A DNA stretch of 64,000 bases from Bidens hawaiensis (taxonomy: Eukaryota; Streptophyta; Magnoliopsida; Asterales; Asteraceae), in contig JAIQDT010003783.1 in assembly GCA_021521415.1 (NCBI GenBank), positions 62,001 through 126,000 on the forward strand, in the 5' to 3' direction. Position 1 is the first letter of the stretch, and every line of letters starts with the position of its first letter. Of this stretch, positions 35,435 through 47,778 are shown piece by piece. Both the position numbers and the translations under genes were made by a program. The notes beneath the pieces were generated by a model that had not been told where the DNA came from, ran no database searches, and worked only from the letters and a program-made list of their open reading frames with translations.

Positions 35435-38400
35435 TGTAAACCCCGTAACCGCAGCGGAAACGTAAACGGGATGCAACAGACACATCTGATATCAACAGCA
35501 TTGCTTATAAAGAAAACACCACTACATTAATTTAAACGTATTACATTGTTCCGAGTTTCGTTACCGTCTAGGCGTTATCACATAGTTTTACCGATAGTAC
35601 GTTAACATGTTTAATACAAAATATAGACCCTTAAGCTTCCACAAAATAGCACACATCATCAAGCACGTATCACTCATTCCAATTTGGGTGTACCTAGAAA
35701 GCATGTAAAGAAAACGGGTCAACTACGAATAGTTGGTGAGTTTCACTAATTTAAATAAACCATGACAAATCATTATAATAATCATAAATTAGCGATGTAA
35801 TTATGCTGAGCCTACAAGTGAAACCTCTATTAACCCAGAAACACATCTAATAACCTCTGGGGACACTGTTAACCCAGAAACACATTTAATAACCTCTGGG
35901 GACACTGTTAACCCAGAAACACATTTAATAACCTCTGGGGACACTTTTAACCCAGAAACACATTTAATAACCTCTGGGGACACTGTTAACCCAGAAATAC
36001 ATTTAATAACCTCTAGAGACACTGTTAACCCAGAAATACATTTAATAACCTCTTGGGACACTGTTAACCCAGAACACTGTTTCGGGCCTTACAATATTAG
36101 CAACTCAGACAATTACCATCTTAATACATTACCGTACGATTCCCGTACAATAAACATTATATAAATACATTCATTTCCATGCGATCGGCATGTACTTAAA
36201 CACTTTGATAAAAACATGCTTTCCTCCCCGGGAAAATATTTAAAACAGTTCAGTAGAAAGGGGCTCGTGAAACTCACCTTTTCGTGAGTAAAGATGTAAT
36301 ACTGTGCGCGGCTACCGGTCCGGATCTGTAATATGATCCCTAAGTCGTTACTACACAATTTCTATTAATATAACTTAAATTCGTGTTAACCGGTACGTCT
36401 GGGGACACTGTTAACCCAGTACCGTACACGATCCGGGGACAATGTTAACCTCGAAACACTTCTCAGGACTTAGATTGTGATATCACTTAGAGTTCTTTAG
36501 TCAAAACTACCATTAGTTTGTTTTCTCGTTTTGCGTGCCTAGCACGGTTATCCGTCTTTATGTTTTCAAAAATGAGTTTGGTCACATACGACCCGAAAAT
36601 AGTTGTTACTGATATTTTAATTAAAGTGGTGAAATTAGAGCTCGGTTTAGACACCCCGTTTGGCCGCGGGGCCCGTTTCCGTCTTTAATATACCGGAAAC
36701 TGCTAAATCGGGTAAAATTACCCAAATCATCCGAATTATTTTCGGATGATTTATTTTTACTTGATTAACTTAGTTTCATGAAAATAGTTCATTTTTAAGG
36801 TTTTTATACACCGGTCAGCTCGCTTAGGCGAACTTTGCCGGTTTACGCGTTTTAAGCTTTAAAAGTTTGTTTTATGTTCTTTTTAGCACAAATAAATATC
36901 CGCTTAGTCTCGGATCTTGAAATTTTGAACAAATCACTTTTTGACAGTAAGGAATTTTATAAAAATATTTCCAGAATTAATTTTTATATTTAACATTTAT
37001 TTATCTATTTTTAAACGTCATTGAAACACCAAATATGTCGAAAATACCAAACGACCTTAGAAAAATCCCAAATTTTTCTGGGATGACCCCCTGCCATCCA
37101 CATAGTTCCCTGTAATTTTTCCAGAACCAAAATCTCATTTTTCATGCAATTTTCACCAAAACCGAGCTAGAAAACCCTAGAACTCGTTTTACCGAAAAGC
37201 CTACTTAGACTCCTCCAATGGACCTGAAATTTTGTGTGTGACTTTTACATGTTATAAGAAACTTATCTGAATTTGTCCAGAATTTTTCATGATGTTTAGC
37301 TATTTTTCACCATTTTTTGCCAAAACCGAGCATTAAATTCACCAAATATTCATCCTTTATCCAAAAATTACCAGAATTTCACAGATCTCATATTTTCATG
37401 TGTAGATCATCTCTGTGAAATTTCATGACCCAAATCTAAGTCTATCACAATCTGTCCAAATCATATAAATCATACGAAAAACCGAACTACCTTGTGTTTC
37501 TAGCTTTAGATCGCCAAGATCTTGCTTTCTAGCCTTTGCTAGCAACCAAATATAACACCTACAAGCACAATAACACCACACCAAGCAAGTTACACCCACA
37601 ATCAAGCCATTTCTTTCATGGTTTCGGTTAAGACATCAAAACAAAGATTTTAACCGTAAAAATTCGTTTTTGACTCTTTTAACTCCTTTCTTGGACCAAG
37701 ATCCCTTGTATAACTTGTATACATCACTTGATCATGCAAGAATCGGTTTCATCTCGGGTTTTCACCCATTTTCCACTTGAAACATCATTTTCTCAAGATT
37801 ATGGAGTTAAAACTATGAATCAACCATTAAAACCATGTTTATACCTTGTGAATCTTGTTAGAAATCAAAGGTTTTTGGTTGAATGTATGTAGGGTTGAGA
37901 GGATTTGGAGTGTTGAGATGTTAAAAAAAAAATGATATGTTAAAGTGTATGAAGTGGACCGATCGGTCCATGTTATGGTGTGGGGTAGGGCCCACATCTC
38001 AAATCTTGGCCACACATTCGGATTGCGTAATCCGGATAATGTTATGGATAATCTGGTCCAGTTCGTTTTTCGGTTAAACGTTTAATTCCGCTCAAAACGA
38101 GGCCAAAACGGTCGTTTTTCGGCTTAAAAATAAAATTTATATAAAACCGATTTAAAAACTTTAAAAACTTAAACCATGACATTTATTGACTTAACACATC
38201 ATATTGTCGGTAATTGTGAATCTTTTTCGGCTTGATCGATCGTCTCTTGCTTGGTTTGATATTAAAGGTTTCGTTTAACGTACCGACGTACCATTAAATC
38301 GAAATCCTTTTTATGTGCTATAGTTCACTTATCCCGAAGCTTTAATACTTCGTAAACCTTACTAAACATCATATATTTCGTCTATAATGTAATCCCCGAT

Positions 38401-38592
38401 TCGTTCGGGTTTCAATAACCGTTCATCGGTTAATCGTAATTCCAATACGACTAGCTGTACATTCGAGTATAATTCGTACTGTGAATCTTATATACTCGTA
38501 TAAACACATTATAATTCATATATTCAGTATTAAATAACACATAAATGGTATATTCCGGCTAGGGTATACCTGAATTTGCCGTAATCGTTACA
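35435..38592 (-). repeat. 3' LTR of gypsy element 2 (3158 bp)
   Basis: It matches 44667-47778. It holds six full 39-bp units plus a partial one (about 35830-36080), and two related hairpins at about 36402-36470. Open frames with a 13-residue period across the units are not genes. Confidence 0.93.
35830..36080 (-). repeat. 39-bp tandem repeat forming small hairpins (3' LTR)
   Basis: The unit begins TTAACCCAGAAACACATTTA and includes CTCTGGGGACACTG. CTGGG of one unit can pair with CCCAG of the next across the loop GACACTGTTAA. There are six full copies here and five in the other LTR (45062-45272). Confidence 0.85.
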
Positions 38593-38606
38593 TTCTCCCC
38601 CCGTTA
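38593..38606 (-). other. Polypurine tract of gypsy element 2
   Basis: On the minus strand AACGGGGGGAGAA abuts the LTR start TGTAACG. Confidence 0.85.
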
Positions 38607-38627
38607 CAAAATTTCGTCCTCGAAATT

Positions 38628-41600
38628 TTACGCGTCAACTACTTCCTTTTGAGGAAATAGGTGGGGGTATTTCTTCCGAAATTCGTCCTTTCGTTCCCAT
38701 GTATATTCTGGGCCTCGTTGCGAGTTCCATCTAACTTTGACCAACGAGATCTTATTGTGTCTAAGTTGCTTGATTTTCCCGTCCACTATTTCTATGGGTT
38801 CCTCTACGAAATTAAGCTTATCGTTTAATTGGACACCCTCTAGTGGTAACACCGATGTCTCATCCGACAGACACCTTTTCAAGTTCAACACGTGAAACAC
38901 GTTGTGAACTGCACTTAATTCATCAGGCAGTTCTAATCGGTATGCTACAGGACCGATTTTTGCAGTAATGTCGAATGGTCCAATGTATCTAGGGGCTAAC
39001 TTCCCCGCCTTTCCAAATCTGACTACTCCTTTCCAAGGAGATACTTTCAAATACACTTTATCACCTTTCTCAAATAATAACGGTTTTCTACGGGTATCAG
39101 CATAACTCTTCTGCCGATCCCGTGCGGCCTTCAGATTGTTCTTAATTTCAAGGATTTTGCTGGTCGTTTCCTGGACCAGATCTGATCTAATAACCTGTGT
39201 GTCACCCACTTCAGTCCAGCAGAGTGGTGATCGGCACTTCCGTCCATACAATGCTTCGTAAGGTGCTGCCTTTATACTGCTATGGTAACTGTTATTATAG
39301 GAAAATTCAATGAGTGGGAGATGTTGATCCCAATTTCCCTTAAAATCCAGTACGCATGCACGAAGCAAATCCTCCAGTGTTTGGATGGTCCTCTCAGACT
39401 GACCGTCGGTCTGAGGGTGGTAAGCTGTGCTTAGATCAATACGCGTTCCCAGCGCTTCTTGTACAGCTTGCCAAAGATTGGAGGTGAAATGGCTATCTCG
39501 ATCGGAGATGATTGAGATGGGTATCCCATGACGAGACACAATTTCATTTATATAAATCTGCGCAAGTCTTTCGGTGTTATAATTATTTCTAGTCGGAATA
39601 AAATGTGCCGACTTGGTTAGTCGATCCACGATTACCCAAATTGCATCGTGTCCACGGGACGTCTTAGGGAGATGTGTCACAAAATCCATCGTGATTTGCT
39701 CCCATTTCCATTCGGGAATTTCCGGTTGTTGTAACATCCCCGAGGGTTTCTGGTGCTCCGCCTTAACCCTCGCACACATCGTACACTTGCCGACGTATGT
39801 GGCTATATCCTTTTTCATACCCGGCCATCAATAGAACTCCTTCATATCCTTGTACATCTTATCCGATCCCGGATGTATGGAATATTTCGATTTATGCGCT
39901 TCGTCCATGATTAATTCTCGAAGGTCATGGAGGGTCGGGATCCAACCCGATTTTTGAAATAGAGAATTTCGTCCACGCGCTGTTCGAAATTCTTCTCGTT
40001 ACCGTAAAGTCCCTTTTTTTCCAATTGTTCCTCTTTCAACGCCTCGCGTTGAGCGACTCGAACCAGGTCCGAAAGGTTCGACTGGACTATCATTTCCAGT
40101 GCTCGCACTCGCAATGGCTTAACCCGATCCTTCCTACTCAAGGCATCGGCTACGACGTTAGCCTTGCCGGGGTGATAACGGATGTCACAGTCATAGTCGC
40201 TTAACAACTCGACCCATCTTCGTTGCCTCATATTCAGTTCTTTCTGATCGAATATGTGTTGCAAACTTTTATGATCGGTGAAGATGGTGCACTTTGTACC
40301 GTAGAGATAATGTCTCCAGATTTTAAGTGCGAAGATAACTGCTCCCAGTTCTAAGTCATGAGTAGTGTAATTTTTCTCGTGTATTTTTAACTGTCGAGAA
40401 GCATAGGCTATAACCTTATTATTTTGCATCAACACGCATCCTAACCCTCTCCGGGATGCGTCACAATACACGACAAAACCATCGTCTCCGTCGGGGAGAC
40501 TTAAGATCGGCGCTTGGCACAATCTTTGTTTTAGCGTTTGAAACGCCGTTTCCTGCTCTTCACCCCATTCATACTTTCGATCCTTTTGGGTCAGAAGGGT
40601 TAAAGGTTGGGCGATGCTGGAAAAGTTCTCTATAAATCGACGATAATATCCAGCTAAGCCTAAGAATTGGCGGATTTCCTTTGGCGATTTAGGCGCTTGC
40701 CAATTCTTAACTGCTTCAACCTTACTTGGATCAACGTGTATTCCTTGATGGTTTATAACGTGACCAAGGAATTGCACTTCTTGTAACCAGAAGTTACACT
40801 TGGAGAATTTTGCATACAACTTCTCCTGATTTAGAAGCTCTAAAATTAATCTTAAGTGTTGCTCGTGCTCTTCTTTACTCTTCGAGTATATCAAAATATC
40901 GTCAATAAACACGATGACGAATTTATCGAGGTAGGGTTTACAGACTCGATTCATGAGATCCATGAACACTGCTGGCGCATTTGTTAGCCCAAAAGGCATA
41001 CCTAAGAACTCGTAATGGCCGTAGCGAGTCCGGAATGCGGTTTTTGGGATATCCTCCTCCTGAATTCTAACCTGATGGTATCCCGAGCTAAGATCAATTT
41101 TTGAGAAGTAGCTCGCACCTTGCAGTTGGTCGAACAGGTCATCAATTCGGGGAAGAGGATACCTATTTTTGATTGTTAACTTGTTCAACTCCTTGTAATC
41201 AATGCACATTCTAAGGCTCCCGTCCTTCTTTTTCACGAATAGTACAGGTGCACCCCACGGGGAATAACTAGGACGTATAAATCCTTTATCCAACAATTCT
41301 TGCAACTGGTTGGATAATTCTTGCATCTCTGATGGTGCAAGTCGGTAGGGTGCCTTAGCAACAGGGCCAGCTTGAGGTAATAGATCGATTCTGAATTCGA
41401 CCTGTCGGGTTGGCGGTAATCCAGGAAGTTCCTCTGGGAAAACTTGTGGAAATTCGCGTACCACTGGGATATCGTCCACCCGTTTTTCCTCAGGATCCGT
41501 GGCCGTCAAGCTCGCTAGATACGCCACGCATCCTTGGCGTATATATTTTAACACCTTGAGGTGGGATATAAACGGTATCATATTGCCCGACTTCTCACCC

Positions 41601-43333
41601 TGCACTAATACCTCTTCGTCATCCGACACCCGGATCTTGACGATTTTCTTTTCACAGTTTATTTCTACCTTGTTACGTGCTAACCAATCCATTCCCACTA
41701 TCACGTCAAAACTACCCAATTCTACCGGTAACAAGTCAATCAGAAAGGATTGTTCGTTCAGAATAAAAGGGCAATTCCGAACTATCTGATTAACTATCAT
41801 GGTTTTACCGTTAGCGACTTCTACAGTGTAAGGTTCTATGGTTTCACTAATTGGAAGGTTTGCAATCGATAGGAATTTAACAGAAACAAAACTTCTATCG
41901 GCGCCTGTATCAAATAATACAGAAGCGTAATGATCAGAGACGAGGAATGTACCTGTCACTACGCTGGGGTCCTGGCGTGCTTCGTTCGCCCCCATCACGA
42001 ATGCTCGGCCTCGCGCCGGGTTGGACGACGATGTCGGACCCGCGGTTTGCCGCCCATTTCCTCCCTGGTTCAGTTTCGGACAGTTTCTCTTGAAGTGCTC
42101 TGTGCTGCCGCATTCAAAGCAAGCACGGCTGGTGGTCATCACTTGATTTCCTTGTGGGTTTTGTTGTCGGGCTGGTTGGGTCCTAAATGGCTGCGCACGG
42201 ATAGGTTGCGGTTGTCGATTCAGGTTGTTCAGGTTTGTCCTACATCTCGGTGCGGAGTGCCCTTCCCTGCCACACCGATGGCACACTACCACCCTGCACT
42301 CGCCTCCATGTTGGTAACCGAATTTCCCACACCTGGGAAACGTCCTTGTCTGCGGTTCCTGACTTCCGCCCGAACTAGTCATGGCGTAGTTCTGGGCAGC
42401 GGGCCTGGCACGTTTACCTTGCTGCTTTTCCTGGATCCTATGGTCATGTGTACCCCGCTTTCCCCCAGCGGATTCTCCTGCCACCTTCAGTGACCCGCTC
42501 CTTACGAAATCATACGTAACGATACCAGCTTGCGTCACCGCACCCTCATACGTCTGGTGTCCCCCAGAATTGACTATACTCCTTACAACTGGAGTTAGCC
42601 CCCAAATATAACGCTCAACCCTCTTCGACTCTGGGGTGACCAACCATGGTACCAATCGCGACAACTCATTAAACCGGTTCGTATAACCCAAATGGTCTGC
42701 CCCCTGCATCTCCAGGTTCCACAATTCATTTTCTAATTTCTGCAATTCGTTTTTCGGGCAGAAATGTTCCAGTACAAGAGCCTTAAGCTCTGTCCAGGTC
42801 ATGCGGTTTGTCGCCGCCTGACCCCGGGTCTGCACTATCGTGTTCCACCATGTCAAGGCATGGTCCGTGAATGTGCAGGTGGCGTACTTTACAACACAGT
42901 CCTCGGGGCAGTTGCTGATGTTCACAACTGATTCTATTTTCTCGATCCACTTAACCAACCCATTTGGTCCTTCAGACCGGCTAAACTCTAGAGGTTTGCA
43001 CAACATAAAGTCTTTGATCGAACATCCCCTGGATGCAGGAATCGGTTCAGTACGGTTCGTCTCTACAGTTGGTATAGGACCATTACTGTCCGTAACGACC
43101 ACCCTAGGCGGTGCGTCATTACTCGGAATCGTGTTATCATTCTGTGGAGGATTAACATTTTGTTCCCCGTCTTTATTGGTGGTCGTTTGATTGCTCGGAG
43201 GGGTTGGATTGGTCGAATTGTTAATACTGGCGGCGATGCGCGATACTATATCCGGTATCGCCGCCTCTAACTGTTGAGCAATCAAACGGCTCACATCTAC
43301 TTCCGACATTTGAGCTGATCGTTTTGGTGCCAT
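38628..43333 (-). pseudogene. Gag-Pol polyprotein of gypsy element 2, broken in the integrase
   Basis: The start MAPKRSAQ (43333) corresponds to MPPRRSS of element 1. Readable in order: Gag; CCHC knuckles [14 protein letters not shown] and [14 protein letters not shown]; protease [22 protein letters not shown]; RNase [11 protein letters not shown]; then the integrase. One missing base near 39944 shifts the frame and ends the first part at 39911. After it an in-frame TGA at 39828-39830 replaces a conserved Trp of the integrase zinc-binding domain. The rest (39818-38628) is open and contains the catalytic Asp-Asp-Glu region ([21 protein letters not shown]) and the chromodomain-like tail ending [14 protein letters not shown]. 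The element could not make its own integrase. Confidence 0.93.
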
Positions 43334-43702
43334 TCTACACATCATCAGAAAATACATATAATTAATACAAGTTCCAATCATAAAACACAACAAACATTCC
43401 ATTCATTAACAAACATTAGTACATATTACATCCATGTCAGTTCACATACTTTCCTGTCATCATTACATAAGTTAAGTTTTCATACATAGGGCCTATGTCG
43501 GCATCATCTCGACATAACCCGCAATGGGTCAGTGCTTGAATGATACCCAAAAGTATCTATAATGATATACCCCAAAAGAGACCCCCTAAGGGCCAGTGGT
43601 TGTATTATAACTACACAAGATTCACTCTATGTTAGCATCACCACTTAACTGCTTACATAGAGTATCAAAAAGCAGTCTATGACTTCTACCATCCTAACAT
43701 CA

Positions 43703-44302
43703 CTAAACACGGTGGTATACCAACCCCACCAACACAGCCACCAACACCACCATCACAGCCAGCATAACCCGGATCCGCGTCTCCATCCGGCCGATCATCC
43801 ACTGGGAGTATGAGCACTCCCTCTTCAGCTGCGCAATCGCATACTGGTGGTCCTGTATGCAGTCCCCCAGATACATCCGCCTCTGCACTCCCACTGTCAA
43901 GGCGGCGGAGTGCTCATTCACCTGCTCGGTGAGCACTCTAAGCCATGCCGCCGCGTCCCTTTCCTGCCTAGGGAGACCCCACACAGGTGGAGTCACAGGC
44001 TCGGGCTGGGAGCGGGAGGACTTGCCCCTGCGGGTAGCAGGTCTGGGTGGAGGCGAGGTAGGTGGGACATGAGGGACACTGATCCGCGCCGTGAGGCGGG
44101 GTCCGAATCCGGGAGGGACAGGGATGGCCTGTGGTGCGGGTGGGGTAGGGGATCTGACAATCCTGACTGGGGAGGACTGGCCAGAGCTCCTACGACTAGC
44201 CTCGCTAGGCTCAGAGCTGGATGATACGCGTAGGCTCCCAGAGTTCCCGGAGCTGACTTCCTCCGGGTCCTCCTCCACCGACAAACTAGGAGTTCTCGAC
44301 AT
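43703..44302 (-). CDS. Extra ORF upstream of gag in gypsy element 2, predicted tail-anchored protein
   Basis: I do not recognise this protein. It is open on the sense strand of the element, between the primer binding site and gag, where most gypsy elements have only leader. The chosen start is MSRTPSLSVEEDPEE (about 199 residues). The first half is rich in Ser, Pro and Glu/Arg (SSSSEPSEASRRSSGQSS, PPTSPPPRPATRRGK). The second half is helical and charged (RDAAAWLRVLTEQVNEHSAA). The C-terminus is a hydrophobic segment, MLAVMVVLVAVLVGLVY, ending HRV. High GC relative to its surroundings and absence of stops argue for a real gene. The layout, a low-complexity head, coiled-coil-like middle and terminal membrane span, would suit a tail-anchored membrane protein. 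Function unknown. Confidence 0.55.
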   Translation of the reverse strand: MSRTPSLSVEEDPEEVSSGNSGSLRVSSSSEPSEASRRSSGQSSPVRIVRSPTPPAPQAIPVPPGFGPRLTARISVPHVPPTSPPPRPATRRGKSSRSQPEPVTPPVWGLPRQERDAAAWLRVLTEQVNEHSAALTVGVQRRMYLGDCIQDHQYAIAQLKRECSYSQWMIGRMETRIRVMLAVMVVLVAVLVGLVYHRV

Positions 44303-44647
44303 TCTTACCTGCACACAAGTTAACAAACATATAGTTCTTTCCATAGTGTAAATCATAATCAAATTAATATGCACTTACTTATACAACTTGACCACATAAC
44401 AATATTATCATATATTTGCACATATGTTGCCAATTTTACCTATTAAAGTCCCCCGTGACTTCCCCTGAATTCCCTCGTGCGGACAAGTCTGTTATTATGT
44501 TCCGGACCATAATAACTCACTTGTCCATCCAAGTTCATCCAGACCTTGTCACAATAAATTATTAGTTGATATTCAGATCCTATAACACTTGAGCTACTGG
44601 TTATATTTTAGGTATCTTTTAAAGACATCCTAATTCTTTATAACCAA

Positions 44648-44661
44648 TGGCTCTGATACCA
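44648..44661 (-). other. Primer binding site of gypsy element 2
   Basis: TGGTATCAGAGCCA on the minus strand, a few bases from the 5' LTR end; initiator tRNA-Met type, as in element 1. Confidence 0.9.
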
Positions 44662-44666
44662 AGTTC

Positions 44667-47600
44667 TGTAACACCCTGTAACCGCAGCGGAAACGTAAAC
44701 GGGATGCAACAGACACATCTGATATCAACAGCATTGCTTATAAAGAAAACACCACTACATTAATTTAAACGTATTACATTGTTCCGAGTTTCGTTACCGT
44801 CTAGGCATTATCACATAGTTTTACCGATAGTACGTTAACATGTTTAATACAAAATATAGACCCTTAAGCTTCCACAAAATAGCACACATCATCAAGCACG
44901 TATCACTCATTCCAATTTGGGTGTACCTAGAAAGCATGTAAAGAAAACGGGTCAACTACGAATAGTTGGTGAGTTTCACTAATTTAAATAAACCATGACA
45001 AATCATTATAATAATCATAAATTAGCGATGTAATTATGCTGAGCCTACAAGTGAAACCTCTGTTAACCCAGAAACACATCTAATAACCTCTGGGGACACT
45101 GTTAACCCAGAAACACATTTAATAACCTCTGGGGACACTGTTAACCCAGAAACACATTTAATAACCTCTGGGGACACTGTTAACCCAGAAACACATTTAA
45201 TAACCTCTGGGGACTCTGTTAACCCAGAAATACATTTAATAACCTCTGGGGACACTGTTAACCCAGAACACTGTTTCGGGCCTTACAATATTAGCAACTC
45301 AGACAATTACCATCTTAATACATTACCGTACGATTCCCGTACAATAAACATTATATAAATACATTCATTTCCATGCGATCGGCATGTACTTAAACACTTT
45401 GATAAAAACATGCTTTCCGCCCCGGGAAAATATTTAAAACAGTTCAGTAGAAAGGGGCTCGTGAAACTCACCTTTTCGTGAGTAAAGATGTAATACTGTG
45501 CGCGGCTACCGGTCCTGATCTGTAATACGATCCCTAAGTCGTTACTACACAATTTCTATTAATATAACTTAAATTCGTGTTAACCGGTACGTCTGGGGAC
45601 ACTGTTAACCCAGTACCGTACACGATCCGGGGACAATATTAACCCCGAAACACTTCTCAGGACTTAGATTGTGATATCACTTAGAGTTCTTTAGTCAAAA
45701 CTACCATTAGTTTGTTTTCTCGTTTTGCGTGCCTAGCACGGTTATCCGTCTTTATGTTTTCAAAAATGAGTTTGGTCACATACGAACCGAAAATAGTTGT
45801 TACTGATATTTTAATTAAAGTGGTGAAATTAGAGCTCGGTTTAGACACCCCGTTTGGCCGCGGGGCCCGTTTCCGTCTTTAATATACCGGAAACTGCTAA
45901 ATCGGGTAAAATTACCCAAATCTTCCGAATTATTTTCGGGTGATTTATTTTTACTTGATTAACTTAGTTTCATGAAAATAGTTCATTTTTAAGGTTTTTA
46001 TACACCGGTCAGCTCGCTTAGGCGAACTTTGCCGGTTTACGCGTTTTAAGCTTTAAAAGTTTGTTTTTATGTTCTTTTTAGCACAAATAAATATCCGCTT
46101 AGTCAAGGATCTTGAAATTTTGAACAAATCACTTTTTGACAGTAAGGAATTTTATAAAAATATTTCCAGAATTAATTTTTATATTTAACATTTATTTATC
46201 TATTTTTAAACGTCATTGAAACACCAAATATGTCGAAAATACCAAACGACCTTAGAAAAATCCCAAATTTTTCTGGGATGACCCCCTGCCATCCACATAG
46301 TTCCCTGTAATTTTTACAGAACCAAAATCTCATTTTTCATGCAATTTTCACCAAAACCGAGCTAGAAAACTCGTTTTACCGAAAAGCCTACTTAGACTCC
46401 TCCTATGGACCTGAAATTTTGTGTGTGACTTTTATATGTTATAAGAAACTTATCTGAATGTTTCCAGAATTTTTCATGATGTTTAGCTATTTTTCACCAT
46501 TTTTAGTCAAAACCGAGCATTAAATTCACCAAATATTCATCCTTTATCCAAAAATTACCAAAATTTCACAGATCTCATATTTTCATGTGTTGATCATCTC
46601 TGTGAAATTTCATGACCCAACTCTAAGTCTATCACAATCTGTCCAAATCATATAAATCATACGAAAAACCGAACTACCTTGTGTTTCTAGCTTTAGATCG
46701 CCAAGATCTTGCTTTCTAGCCTTTGCTAGCAACTAGATATAACACCTACAAGCACAATAACACCACACCAAGCAAGTTACACCCACAATCAAGCCATTTC
46801 TTTCATGGTTTCGGTTAAGACATCAAAACAAAGATTTTAACCGTAAAAATTCGTTTTTGACTCTTTTAACTCCTTTCTTGGACCAAGATCCCTTGTATAA
46901 CTTGTATACATCACTTGATCATGCAAGAATCGGTTTCATCTCGGGTTTTCACCCATTTTCCACTTGAAACCTCATTTTCTCAAGATTATGGAGTTAAAAC
47001 TATGAATCAACCATTAAAACCATGTTTATACCTTGTGAATCTTGTTAGAAATCAAAGGTTTTTGGTTGAATGTATGTAGGGTTGAGAGGATTTGGAGAGT
47101 TGAGATGTAAAAAAAAAATGATATGTTAAAGTGTATCAATTGGACCGATCTGTCCATGTTATGGTGTGGGGTGGGGCCCACATCTCAAATCTTGGCCACA
47201 CATTCGGATTGCGTAATCCGGATAATGTTGTGGATAATCTGGTCCAGTTCGTTTTACGGTTAAACGTTTAATTCCGCTCAAAACGAGGCCAAAACGGTCG
47301 TTTTTCGGCTTAAAAATAAAATTTATATAAAACCGATTTAAAAACTTTAAAAACTTAAACCATGACATTTATTGACTTAACACATCATATTGTCGGTAAT
47401 TGTGCATCTTTTTCGGCTTGATCGATCGTCTCTTGCTTGGTTTGATATTAAAGGTTTCGTTTAACGTACCGACGTACCATTAAATTGAAATCCTTTTTCT
47501 GTGCTATAATTCACTTATCCTGAAGCTTTAATACTTCGTAAACCTTACTAAACATCATATATTTCGTCTATAATGTAATCCCCGATTCGTTCGGGTTTCA

Positions 47601-47778
47601 ATAACCGTTCATCGGTTAATCGTAATTCCAATACAACTAGCTGTACATTCGAGTATAATTCGTACTGTGAATCTTATATACTCGTATAAACACATTATAA
47701 TTCATATATTCAGTATTAAATAACACATAAATGGTATATTCCGGCTAGGGTATACCTGAATATGCCGGAATCGTTACA
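44667..47778 (-). repeat. 5' LTR of gypsy element 2 (3112 bp)
   Basis: It pairs with 35435-38592. It has five full 39-bp units plus a partial one, and scattered substitutions relative to the other LTR. Confidence 0.93.

Larger units (their letters stand above)
35435..47778 (-). mobile_element. Tekay-type Ty3/gypsy element 2, nested, with a broken integrase
   Basis: The ends are TGTAAA/TGTAACACC and CGTTACA. The 5-bp duplication CAAAG flanks it at 35430-35434 and 47779-47783. LTRs are 35435-38592 (3158 bp) and 44667-47778 (3112 bp). They show scattered substitutions and differ by one unit of a 39-bp repeat, so this insertion is clearly older than element 1. On the minus strand the order is PBS 44661-44648, an extra ORF 44302-43703, gag-pol 43333-38628, then PPT. 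Removing it rejoins the envelope-like ORF of the host copia element. Confidence 0.93.

Noticed and set aside
35801..36061. Protein with 13-residue repeats (SPEVIKCVSGLTV) in both LTRs of element 2
   Set aside because: It is the translation of a 39-bp non-coding repeat; the period is a multiple of three, so it stays open by chance.
41930..42493. Plus-strand 187-codon frame opposite gag of element 2
   Set aside because: Antisense to conserved Gag zinc knuckles and protease; a shadow.
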